DNA from: Thalassotalea litorea
GTDB taxonomy: Bacteria > Pseudomonadota > Gammaproteobacteria > Enterobacterales > Alteromonadaceae
Reading direction: 5' to 3'
Assembly: GCF_005843925.1 (NCBI RefSeq)
Contig: NZ_VCBC01000005.1
Coordinates: 62,001-126,000 of the forward strand
DNA: 64,000 bases
Shown here: piece after piece, positions 1 to 6,596 of the stretch
Layout: each line of letters starts with the position of its first letter
How positions within the stretch are numbered: position 1 is the first letter of the stretch
The notes under the pieces: generated by a model
What the model was told of the DNA's origin: nothing
Database searches by the model: none
The model's input: the letters and a program-made list of their open reading frames with translations, nothing else
Made by a program: the position numbers and the translations under genes

Positions 1-20
1 AAATGCGGTTGAGGTAACAA

Positions 21-758
21 ATGAATCAAGACGAATCTTACATGAAAGACTTCATGAGAGTATTTCAGGAACTCGAACGCTGGGGCCCCGGCAATGAGCA
101 AGAATCTCTGCATGCATTTTCTTTGGTACCGTTTACTCCACAGCATATTCTTGAAATAGGCTGTGGCAAAGGGCTAACGACTCAGGCAATAGCATCAGTG
201 ACCAATTCTAAAATAACCGCCATAGATAATGAACCTGATGCGCTACAGTCGCTTAACACGGCGCTCATCAGTAAAGGTCTAGACGATCAAATTAATACGG
301 TATGTGCAAGTATGACCGACTTACCTTTTCCAAAAGAGAGTTTCGATTTAATCTGGGCTGAAGGATGTGCTTATATTATGGGAGTCCAAAATGCCATTAA
401 GGAATGGCGTGCTTTATTAAAGCCCGGTGGTGTGATGATGCTAAGCGACCTGGTATGGCTTAGCTCTGCTCCTGGCATGCAAAGCAAAGATTTTTTCTCC
501 AACGAATACCCAGATATGCAGACAGTCGCCACCAGAAATGACCAGTTTAGTCAGGAGGGTTTTGATATTCTTCATCACTTTTCATTAAGTGAACAGGCAT
601 GGAAAAATTATTATCAGCCCTTGAAACAACGTGCTGTCGCGCTAAAAGCGGATATGCCCTACTCTCAAGCATTGAAAGATATCCTTAGCGAAGTTGAACT
701 GTACGAGCAACATTTAGGAGAATTTGGGTACCAAATGTTCATTGTACAGAAACACTAA
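21..758 (+). CDS. Class I SAM-dependent methyltransferase
   Basis: Seen: a 245-residue protein with a Rossmann methyltransferase core. Motif I is ILEIGCGKG at residues 43-51, the acidic residue after strand 2 is D69 (AIDNE), and a motif II-like SFDLIW lies near 108-112. An LLKPGG turn, typical of the UbiE/COQ5-like group, follows near residue 130. The ATG follows GAGGTAAC by a normal ribosome-site spacing. Family knowledge: such enzymes move a methyl group from S-adenosylmethionine to a small molecule or macromolecule. The substrate cannot be read from the sequence, and no biosynthetic neighbour helps. Cytosolic, with no signal peptide or membrane segment. It stands alone; repeats begin about 15 bases after the stop. 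Confidence 0.85.
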   Translation: MNQDESYMKDFMRVFQELERWGPGNEQESLHAFSLVPFTPQHILEIGCGKGLTTQAIASVTNSKITAIDNEPDALQSLNTALISKGLDDQINTVCASMTDLPFPKESFDLIWAEGCAYIMGVQNAIKEWRALLKPGGVMMLSDLVWLSSAPGMQSKDFFSNEYPDMQTVATRNDQFSQEGFDILHHFSLSEQAWKNYYQPLKQRAVALKADMPYSQALKDILSEVELYEQHLGEFGYQMFIVQKH

Positions 759-774
759 ACTCCTTCCTGAACAT

Positions 775-867
775 AGCGGTTATAAACATGGATGTTTTGT
801 ATGTCTTCATTCCAGGGATGGATTAAATGAAGGCGATAAACATGGATGTTTTGTCTTCTTCCAAGAC
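775..867. repeat. Palindromic repeat pair (CATGGATG family)
   Basis: Two copies of ATAAACATGGATGTTTTG (positions 782-799 and 836-853) flank a CTTCATT/AATGAAG inverted repeat (805-811 with 826-832) enclosing a CCAGGGATGG centre. A small GTCTT/AAGAC hairpin follows at 853-867. The same modules recur at 2391-2945 downstream of tRNA-Ser. The segment separates the methyltransferase stop from the convergent gene's stop, so it may act as a bidirectional 3'-end structure. That role is inference. Confidence 0.75.
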
Positions 868-904
868 ATAGTAAAAATTTGACTCAGTTTTGCCGTTAAG
901 TTCT

Positions 905-2137
905 TCACTTTAAAGAGTCAATATCAATTTTTTTGGTCTGTTCGGTACTAATAGCATTCAAGTACTTGCTTTGATTAGATATGAACACGCTTGCTTTTTG
1001 TCTATTTGTTGTTAATAAAACCCTATCTGACGGCAGTGCTTCTTGGGCAACAGAATCATATACCTCAATGACACAAGGTAAAACCTGACCACAAATGGAT
1101 AAGTCGACTGGTTTCGATTCTCGATTTAAATAGGCCCATTTAGGTCTATTGCCTTTAAACTCAGTTCTTGGCCATATAACGTTCAAATCATAACTATCTT
1201 TATTCACAGACCAAAAGGTATCTTTGCTTTTTAAAATAAAAGGGGTATCTAAATCATATTTTTCAAGTATTTGTTTATAGATATCAGGCTCTTCACTTCT
1301 ATTCGCGTATTCGACAAAATCAGTCTGATTAATCGTTAAAGGATCAATTGCTGTTTTATCTCGCAGAATTTCAGCTAACCAACCTTCTTTCTCCTTAATG
1401 TGTGAATACCCAACATGAATCAAAACTTTTGCCGCTTTATCATGGCTGAATATCTTTTCATATAAGTTTTGAGCTGCTGAACGCTCTCTATCTTTACGTG
1501 TTGATTTATCTCCGTAGTCATATGAAATCAGCTTAAAGCCAATATTTTTGGCATGTATAAGCAGTTGCGCAAATGTTGTTTCTTCAATGTAGGTACTGCC
1601 TGCGTTTTCTTCTATTTGATCACTGGTTATAAAACCTTCAAAATTTTCAGCTAATGCTTCCACAGCAAAATACCTAAATCCTTGCTCCCATAAATTACTT
1701 AGCAAATCGTATGTTAGCACTCTATGTTGAGCTAAATGGTGCGCTTCATTTACCATTACAATTTGTCTGTTTTTAGAAAGTTCGGTTATCGCTTTAATTG
1801 CTTCAACGGCTTTAAAGCTCTTCATATCTAAAAACGTTTGTTCATCTAATTTGGGCTTAAATTCATAGCTTTCAAGCGCCCCCAAGTAATCTCCGGCTAC
1901 GGATTTATCAGTTGCCAACAACTGCTTGAACGTACTAAATGCAAAGGGATTGTCGCTATATTCACTAACCTTTTCTTCTAATAAAATTATTTTTTCTAAC
2001 AGGCTTTTTTCTTGCAATTCCTGGTGAACTGGAAAATATATTTTGTTGAATTCTTTAAGCAACTCTTCATTTGATTTAGCTGAATATGAGGGTGAAGTGA
2101 AGACCAGTAGAGTGGATATCAGCAGCCATTTATACAT
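905..2137 (-). CDS. Secreted TIKI/EreA/ChaN-superfamily-like protein
   Basis: The reading frame opens at 2293, but the start used here is ATG at 2135-2137. It follows AAAAGGA and begins a clear signal peptide (MYKWLLISTL...PSYSA, cleavage near residue 20), giving 410 residues. Motifs resemble the TIKI/TraB/ChaN/erythromycin-esterase superfamily: NEAHH at 130-134, E160 after a beta strand, an R-rich KDRERSAAQNL at 216-225 and GYSH at 243-246. That superfamily includes metal-dependent hydrolases and haem binders. I do not recognise an exact family, so substrate and activity are unknown. Predicted periplasmic or exported. It has no operon partner and sits between two blocks of the palindromic repeat. 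Confidence 0.65.
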   Translation of the reverse strand: MYKWLLISTLLVFTSPSYSAKSNEELLKEFNKIYFPVHQELQEKSLLEKIILLEEKVSEYSDNPFAFSTFKQLLATDKSVAGDYLGALESYEFKPKLDEQTFLDMKSFKAVEAIKAITELSKNRQIVMVNEAHHLAQHRVLTYDLLSNLWEQGFRYFAVEALAENFEGFITSDQIEENAGSTYIEETTFAQLLIHAKNIGFKLISYDYGDKSTRKDRERSAAQNLYEKIFSHDKAAKVLIHVGYSHIKEKEGWLAEILRDKTAIDPLTINQTDFVEYANRSEEPDIYKQILEKYDLDTPFILKSKDTFWSVNKDSYDLNVIWPRTEFKGNRPKWAYLNRESKPVDLSICGQVLPCVIEVYDSVAQEALPSDRVLLTTNRQKASVFISNQSKYLNAISTEQTKKIDIDSLK

Positions 2138-2390
2138 AAAAATCCTTTTAAAGTTTGTTAGTTCAAGTTCTGAAACTATGAGCTTATTTTCCCTATTTAT
2201 TTTCTGTTTAACGAATAAGGCTAAAAATGAAGCCGTATTAATATCGGCCATTTTGAATGAACAAGTAAAGTAGTTTTTAACATTTGAAAGCAAGGAGTTA
2301 ACTCTTTCCGGTACACAAAAATACAGTGGTAGATCTTTGGTTTAGGAAATTTACATAGATAATTAGCAATGAAGTCATAGTCGGCTTTTT

Positions 2391-2604
2391 TTTGAAAGCC
2401 GCGACGCCAAGGATGGCGCAAAAAGCAAAAAAAACGCCATTAAGCGGGTTTTTCAATGTAGCGGTTATAAACATGGATGTTTTGAATGTCATCATTCCAT
2501 GGATGGACCAAATGATGACGATAAACCCAGGATGTTTTGAATGCCGCCACGCCATGGATGGCGCAAAAGCAAGAAAAACGCCATTAAGCGGGTTTTTCAA
2601 TGTA
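2391..2604. repeat. Degenerate tandem copies of the tRNA-Ser-associated palindromic repeat
   Basis: Repeat modules occur in series. These are CGCCAAGGATGGCG (2404-2417), a CGCCATTAAGCGGGTTTTTCAATGTAGCGG stretch, AAACATGGATGTTT (2470-2483), a GTCATCATT/AATGATGAC inverted repeat (2488-2496 with 2511-2519) around CCATGGATGG, a decayed AAACCCAGGATGTTTT, and CGCCATGGATGGCG (2549-2562). The modules are partial copies of the blocks at 2605-2714 and 2859-2967. Open frames crossing this area on both strands are built from the repeats and are not genes. Confidence 0.75.
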
Positions 2605-2714
2605 GCGGTTATAAACATGGATGTTTTGAATGCCGCCACGCCATGGATGGCGCAAAAGCAAGAAAGCCCGCAATTAGCGGGCTTTCAAAAAGTGGCGGTG
2701 AGATAGGGATTTGA
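2605..2714 (-). repeat. tRNA-Ser tail repeat block, distal copy
   Basis: A 110-bp block nearly identical to 2859-2967. On the minus strand it holds the last ~20 nt of tRNA-Ser(UGA) including CCA (2693-2714), then a 10-bp terminator-like hairpin (2662-2671 with 2677-2686, loop AATTA), then the palindromes CGCCATGGATGGCG and AAACATGGATGTTT. The tRNA body is absent here. The hairpin differs from the proximal copy in both arms (GAAAGCCCGC/GCGGGCTTTC versus AAAAACCCGC/GCGGGTTTTT), so base pairing is preserved. Confidence 0.8.
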
Positions 2715-2817
2715 TAAAATACCTCCATGTATTTTACCCTTTGGGCATACATAGTATGAGCAAAAATGATCCTGTCATTTTTGTGAACCCCTTTACGGGT
2801 TCAACATCTATCTCACC
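2693..2817 (-). ncRNA. Putative tRNA-like structured element ending in CCA
   Basis: Read on the minus strand, the first ten bases GGTGAGATAG (2817-2808) are perfectly complementary to CTATCTCACC (2706-2697), followed by G and CCA (2695-2693). These are the acceptor 5' end and 3' tail of the nearby tRNA-Ser, but the interior is different. It contains GAACCC/GGGTTC, AAAAATGA/TCATTTTT and AAAATAC/GTATTTT hairpins. A terminator-like hairpin lies just upstream. It could be a decayed tRNA-Ser pseudogene invaded by a hairpin-rich insert, or an expressed tRNA-like RNA. No anticodon arm is visible. Transcription is unproven. Confidence 0.35.
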
Positions 2818-2824
2818 AAACGAA

Positions 2825-2849
2825 AAAGGGCCCCTTACGGAACCCTTTA
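2825..2849 (-). terminator. Terminator-like hairpin, minus-strand specific
   Basis: AAAGGGCCCC (2825-2834) and GGAACCCTTT (2839-2848) enclose TTAC. On the plus strand two C/A mismatches break the stem. On the minus strand the same positions become U-G wobbles, giving a 10-bp stem with a GUAA loop followed by TTTTT. The pairing therefore favours a minus-strand transcript, consistent with read-through from tRNA-Ser. Confidence 0.55.
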
Positions 2850-2858
2850 TCTTATATG

Positions 2859-2967
2859 GCGGTTATAAACATGGATGTTTTGAATGCCGCCACGCCATGG
2901 ATGGCGTAAAAGCAAAAAACCCGCTATTAAGCGGGTTTTTCAATGTGGCGGTGAGATAGGGATTTGA
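2859..2967 (-). repeat. tRNA-Ser tail repeat block, proximal copy
   Basis: This 109-bp block overlaps the 3' end of the intact tRNA-Ser gene and continues through its downstream terminator and two palindromes (CGCCATGGATGGCG and AAACATGGATGTTT). The distal copy at 2605-2714 repeats the order base for base except in the hairpin and a few positions. Confidence 0.8.
2915..2940 (-). terminator. Rho-independent terminator of tRNA-Ser
   Basis: A perfect 10-bp stem AAAAACCCGC/GCGGGTTTTT with loop TATTAA starts five bases past the tRNA CCA in the minus direction and is followed by T residues. Confidence 0.75.
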
Positions 2968-3036
2968 ACCCTAGATACGCTACAAACGTATGCCGGTTTT
3001 CAAGACCGGTGCTTTCGACCACTCAGCCATCTCACC
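2946..3036 (-). tRNA. tRNA-Ser(UGA)
   Basis: A 91-nt class II tRNA on the minus strand: acceptor GGTGAGA/TCTCACC, D arm with GCTGAGTGGTC, anticodon loop CTTGAAA (UGA), a long variable arm ATACGTTTGTAGCGTAT, T arm with GGTTCAAATCC, discriminator G and encoded CCA. Decodes UCA-type serine codons. Its 3' end is duplicated downstream (see 2605-2714). Confidence 0.97.
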
Positions 3037-3191
3037 TGAAGTGGTGCGAATATTATAGTCTCAATTTGGCCTTGTAAAGCGTTAATTCAAATAAACTTTC
3101 TGAGCGCTGAAAAAACCAACAAAATGGTATTTTTTTGCTCGAAAGTGTTGTTAGGGTTAGACTAACTAGCACGCACTCAAAGAGAATCGCT

Positions 3192-3776
3192 ATGGCAAAA
3201 GAAGAATTAATTCGATGTCCCTGGCTTGATTTAACCAAACAAGATTACGTCAAATACCACGACGAAGAATGGGGTGTGCCGGTACATGATGATCAAACCA
3301 TGTTTGAATATTTGACCTTAGAATCGGCACAAGCAGGCCTGAGTTGGTACACGGTTTTAAAAAAGCGTGAAAACTATCGTAAGTTATTTGACAATTTTGA
3401 TGTAAAAAAAGTCGCAAGTTATGACGAAGCGAAAATCCAGGCGCTTCTACAAAACCCTGGTATTATCCGCAATCAGTTAAAAATTCGCGCCGCGGTCAAT
3501 AATGCCCAACGGTTTATCGAAGTGCAGCAGGAATTTGGCCGTTTTTGTGATTACTTGTGGGCATTTATCGATCATAAACCTTTAGTGAATCATCTGACCT
3601 GCCTGGAAGAATACCCTGCCAAGACTGAGCTTTCAGATAAAATCAGTAAAGATCTGAAAAAACGTGGGTTTAAGTTCGTCGGTTCAACAATTGTTTACGC
3701 CCATATGCAGGCATGTGGCATGGTCAATGATCACAGTAGCGATTGCTTTCGTAAAAAAGAAATAGAAAACCGTTAA
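3192..3776 (+). CDS. tag: DNA-3-methyladenine glycosylase I
   Basis: A 194-residue Tag-family protein that removes 3-methyladenine from alkylated DNA in base excision repair, leaving an abasic site. It aligns by eye along its whole length with E. coli Tag: RCPWL near the N-terminus, YHDEEWGVP, QAGLSWYTVLKKRENYR, GIIRN, KKRGFKFVGSTIVYAHMQACGMVNDH. The Tag zinc ligands are all present (C9, H23, H181, C185), as is the catalytic-region acidic residue E44. The frame opens earlier, but the ATG at 3192 gives the family's start and length. Single gene, divergent from tRNA-Ser. Cytosolic. Confidence 0.95.
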   Translation: MAKEELIRCPWLDLTKQDYVKYHDEEWGVPVHDDQTMFEYLTLESAQAGLSWYTVLKKRENYRKLFDNFDVKKVASYDEAKIQALLQNPGIIRNQLKIRAAVNNAQRFIEVQQEFGRFCDYLWAFIDHKPLVNHLTCLEEYPAKTELSDKISKDLKKRGFKFVGSTIVYAHMQACGMVNDHSSDCFRKKEIENR

Positions 3777-3929
3777 TCGAATTGGCAAAATATCGGAATA
3801 AATGTGTAATTTAACGAGTTTTTCTATATTAATATTCCGTTTAGCGTTAAAATTTGTTAAAAAACGACTTGGAACTATTGGGGAATACCCCCATCATATA
3901 GTTAACTTTGGTTTAAAAAGGAAATACAG

Positions 3930-4598
3930 ATGCAATCACCTGTAGGTTTTAATACCGCTTCACAATTATCAACTGTAGAAATTAATAAGGTTCTTCGTAA
4001 TACCTACACCTTATTAGCTATGACACTTATTTTCAGTGCAATTGTCGCTACTGCTGCGATTGCATTAAACCTGCCTTCTCCGGGTTTGATCGTTACCCTT
4101 ATTGGTGTATACGGTTTGATGTTTTTAGTTTATAAAACTGCAAACTCAGCAATGGGTCTGGTATCGGTTTTCGCATTCACCGGCTTCCTCGGCTACACCA
4201 TAGCGCCAATGGTTGGCTATGCATTAGGCGCAGGAGCAGCAGATCTTGTTGTACTTTCGCTTGGTGGTACAGGTCTTATTTTCTTCGGCTTGTCTGCATA
4301 TGCGTTGACAACAAAGAAAGACATGTCTTTCTTAAATGGTATGTTAGTCGCAGGTTTTTGGGTACTTGTCATTGCCATGATTGGTAATATATTCCTGCAA
4401 ATCCCAGCACTTTCGCTAGCTATTAGCGCATTGTTCATCCTGTTCTCTTCAGCAATTATCCTGAAGCAAACCAGTGATATAGTAAACGGTGGGGAAACGA
4501 ACTACATCGTTGCAACAGTGACTTTATTCGTATCTTTATACAATATCTTCTCTAGCCTATTACATCTTTTGATGGCATTCGCTGGTGGTGACGATTAA
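3930..4598 (+). CDS. yccA: Bax inhibitor-1/YccA family inner membrane protein
   Basis: 222 residues with about seven hydrophobic segments, close by eye to E. coli YccA: VLRNTYTLLAMTLIFSAIVAT, LPSPGLIVTLIGVYGLMFLVYKTAN, the KDMSFLNGML loop, and GGETNYIVATVTLFVSLYNIFSSLL at the C-terminus. Family knowledge: YccA is an inner membrane protein that can be degraded by, and interferes with, the FtsH protease and the SecY quality-control pathway. Its transport or signalling role is otherwise unclear. An AAAGGA ribosome site precedes the ATG. A strong terminator separates it from the tus operon, a neighbourhood that recalls the yccA-tusE pairing of enterics. Confidence 0.93.
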   Translation: MQSPVGFNTASQLSTVEINKVLRNTYTLLAMTLIFSAIVATAAIALNLPSPGLIVTLIGVYGLMFLVYKTANSAMGLVSVFAFTGFLGYTIAPMVGYALGAGAADLVVLSLGGTGLIFFGLSAYALTTKKDMSFLNGMLVAGFWVLVIAMIGNIFLQIPALSLAISALFILFSSAIILKQTSDIVNGGETNYIVATVTLFVSLYNIFSSLLHLLMAFAGGDD

Positions 4599-4623
4599 AC
4601 TATCATTCAGGTAGATAAACAAT

Positions 4624-4649
4624 AAAGCCTCGGAAACGGGGCTTTTTTA
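4624..4649 (+). terminator. Rho-independent terminator after yccA
   Basis: AAGCCTCG-GAAA-CGGGGCTT stem-loop (GNRA loop) followed by TTTTTT. It ends the yccA transcript 16 bases before the GTG start of tusD. Confidence 0.85.
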
Positions 4650-4664
4650 TTTCAGGGAAAAAAC

Positions 4665-5039
4665 GTGACTACTTTTGCGATCATTGTCAGCACTGCGCCA
4701 ACCGACAATCGAACATTGACCGCTTTGAAATTCGCACAAGCGCTTCTCACGCAAGGCCATCAAATCGAAGGTGTATTCTTCTATCAACATGGTGTCATTA
4801 ATGCCAATGTCTACTTGCAGACACCGTCGGATGAAATCAATCACTTAACCGCTTGGGAAGCGTTTTATGACGTCACTAAAACCCCTATGCACCTATGCAT
4901 TAGTGCCGCAGAGCGGCGCGGACTTACCGACTCAAATACACCGGGTTTTTCCCATAATATTGCAAAGAATTTCACCATATCTGGCTTAGGTGAACTCGTG
5001 GTGTTAACCAATAAAGCCGAAAAGGTGATTCAGTTATGA
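4665..5039 (+). CDS. tusD: Sulfurtransferase complex subunit TusD
   Basis: 124 residues, GTG start preceded by CAGGGA. DsrE-fold protein of the TusBCD complex, which relays persulfide sulfur from IscS/TusA to TusE for 2-thiolation of wobble uridine 34 (mnm5s2U) in tRNA-Lys, -Glu and -Gln. The sulfur-carrying cysteine is C78 in HLCISAAERRG, the position of the catalytic cysteine in E. coli TusD. FFYQHGVINAN matches the family's FFYREGVYNAN. It is first of four overlapping genes; its stop overlaps the tusC start as ATGA. Cytosolic. Confidence 0.93.
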   Translation: MTTFAIIVSTAPTDNRTLTALKFAQALLTQGHQIEGVFFYQHGVINANVYLQTPSDEINHLTAWEAFYDVTKTPMHLCISAAERRGLTDSNTPGFSHNIAKNFTISGLGELVVLTNKAEKVIQL

Positions 5040-5401
5040 TCAGTAATAATCGTATTGCCATCGTTAATACCGCAACCACCTTCGATGATTTTAAAGCCAA
5101 AGAAGCCCTGGATCTGGCGCTGATATTTGCCAGCTACGAAATGCCAGTGGCATTGTTTTTTATGGCCGATGGGGTGTTTCAGACCAAGGCGAACCAAAAC
5201 CCTGAAGGCATTGGCAACAAAGATTTTATCGCAACCTTCAAAGCATTAGGTTTTTATGATATCGATGACATCTATATTTGTCAGGAAGATATGGTAGAAA
5301 GAATGATCGAGGGAGAGCTGTCCGTCGACGGTGCTGAAATTTTACCGCGAACGCAGTTCAAACAAACTTTAAACAATTATGATTTGGTTTTAACCTTTTA
5401 A
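5036..5401 (+). CDS. tusC: Sulfurtransferase complex subunit TusC
   Basis: 121-residue DsrF-like subunit of the TusBCD heterohexamer. The A-L-D-L-ALIFASYEMPVALFFMADGVFQ core is typical (DsrE fold with a hydrophobic strand before a G-V-F/Y motif), as is the C-terminal ELSVDGAEILPRTQF region. TusC is structural and lacks the active persulfide cysteine of TusD. It overlaps tusD by four bases and lies three bases before tusB, implying translational coupling. Confidence 0.92.
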   Translation: MISNNRIAIVNTATTFDDFKAKEALDLALIFASYEMPVALFFMADGVFQTKANQNPEGIGNKDFIATFKALGFYDIDDIYICQEDMVERMIEGELSVDGAEILPRTQFKQTLNNYDLVLTF

Positions 5402-5404
5402 AAC

Positions 5405-5692
5405 ATGGCTAATTTACACATAGTAAGAAGCTCTGGCTTCACTCACAACAAGTTGCGTCAATGCCTACAAACTTTAATGGCCGCTGACCAGATAATTCTC
5501 ATTGATGATGGGGTTTATAACGCAAGCCACCCCGACATGATGCCACTACTAAATACGCATAAGGTCTACGCCTTACAAGACCATATACAGGCGCGCGGAT
5601 TAACCCCAGTGCCTAGTGGCATAGAACTGTGTCAATATGACGATTTTGTTGCGCTTACTATCGGCTCAGACAAGGTAATAACATGGCAATAG
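5405..5692 (+). CDS. tusB: Sulfurtransferase complex subunit TusB
   Basis: 95-residue DsrH-like subunit, the usual TusB length. Visible family features are the N-terminal HIVRSSGF strand, a [11 protein letters not shown] segment (family: D.ilLieDGVya) and the Y.L..D..ARGL run near residue 60. The gene lies between tusC and tusE in the expected order. It overlaps tusE by ten bases. Confidence 0.92.
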   Translation: MANLHIVRSSGFTHNKLRQCLQTLMAADQIILIDDGVYNASHPDMMPLLNTHKVYALQDHIQARGLTPVPSGIELCQYDDFVALTIGSDKVITWQ

Positions 5693-6015
5693 AATTTAAC
5701 GGTCAGTCAATCACAACAGATAAAGAAGGTTATTTAACCCGTGTTGACGACTGGCAACCCGAACTGGCAAAGGTTATCGCAGAGACTGAAAATATCCAAT
5801 TAACCGATGACCATTGGGAAGTTGTTAATTTTGTTCGTAATTTCTATCTAGAATATAAAACATCACCGGCGATCAGAGCCCTGATTAAAGCCCTGAAAGC
5901 TGAGTTTCCCGAAGAGAAAGCCAATAGCCGATATCTGTATCGTTTGTTTCCCAAGGGGCCTGCCAAACAAGCCACCAAAATAGCCGGCCTGCCAAAACCC
6001 GCCAGGTGCATCTAG
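5683..6015 (+). CDS. tusE: Sulfurtransferase TusE (DsrC family)
   Basis: 110 residues, almost identical in layout to E. coli TusE (yccK). It has [26 protein letters not shown] in the middle and the family tail [26 protein letters not shown], ending in C109-I. The penultimate cysteine accepts persulfide from TusD and passes it to MnmA for s2U34 synthesis. It completes the relay encoded immediately upstream; only TusA and MnmA are missing from this window. Confidence 0.95.
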   Translation: MAIEFNGQSITTDKEGYLTRVDDWQPELAKVIAETENIQLTDDHWEVVNFVRNFYLEYKTSPAIRALIKALKAEFPEEKANSRYLYRLFPKGPAKQATKIAGLPKPARCI

Positions 6016-6127
6016 TTAAATTGGCGGATTCGTCAATCGTTACAAACTTTAATGGGTTTAATATTTGTTAATAATTTGTGTTCTGGTTAGAATCAGGTCG
6101 ATAGCCTAACAATTACTGGTAAAATTT

Positions 6128-6595
6128 ATGACTAAGACCTTAATAATAAACGGTGAAACCGTATCGATTGATGTCGATGAAAGTATGCCACTACTCTGGT
6201 TTCTTCGCGATCGACTTGAATTTACAGGCACAAAATTCGGTTGTGGCAGTGGCCTATGCGGCGCCTGTACTGTCCATCTGAATGGTCAGGCAATTCGCGC
6301 CTGCGTCACGCCCGTTGGCTCCCTGGCCGACCAGTCAATTACCACCATTGAAGGGCTATCTGACAATGGCGATCATCCCTTACAAAAAGCTTGGTTAGAT
6401 AATCGAGTGCCACAATGTGGCTATTGTCAGGCAGGTCAGATCATGAATGCTGCGAGCCTGTTAAGTCAGAATACACAGCCCAGTGATCAAGATATCGAAA
6501 TGGCGATGCAAGGTAACATATGTCGTTGTGGAACCTATCAGAGAATCAAAAAAGCCATCCGGGATGCCGCGGATGAATTGGCAAAGGAGGCCTAA
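6128..6595 (+). CDS. Molybdenum hydroxylase [2Fe-2S] subunit (IorA-like)
   Basis: 155 residues, the small electron-transfer subunit of a xanthine-oxidase-family molybdenum hydroxylase. The plant-type ferredoxin cluster is bound by C39, C44, C47 and C59 ([18 protein letters not shown]), and the second helical-domain cluster by C97, C100, C132 and C134 ([18 protein letters not shown]). Length and two-subunit organisation match the isoquinoline 1-oxidoreductase/aldehyde oxidoreductase group rather than three-subunit CoxSML enzymes, since no FAD subunit is adjacent. The gene is one base upstream of the large subunit and shares its GGAGG ribosome site. It has no signal of its own, so it probably hitchhikes with the Tat-targeted partner. 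Confidence 0.88.
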   Translation: MTKTLIINGETVSIDVDESMPLLWFLRDRLEFTGTKFGCGSGLCGACTVHLNGQAIRACVTPVGSLADQSITTIEGLSDNGDHPLQKAWLDNRVPQCGYCQAGQIMNAASLLSQNTQPSDQDIEMAMQGNICRCGTYQRIKKAIRDAADELAKEA

Positions 6596-6596
6596 C

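Noticed and set aside
2298..2959. Open frames on both strands (about 80-113 codons) encoding repeated His-Ala-Met-Asp-Gly-like peptides
   Set aside because: They are translations of the palindromic repeats and cross a tRNA tail and terminators. They have no ribosome site or family resemblance.
2605..3036. Integrated element using tRNA-Ser as attachment site
   Set aside because: The tail copy could mimic attR/attL, but only about 250 bp lies between the copies, with no integrase or cargo. The copied block extends downstream of the tRNA rather than ending at it.
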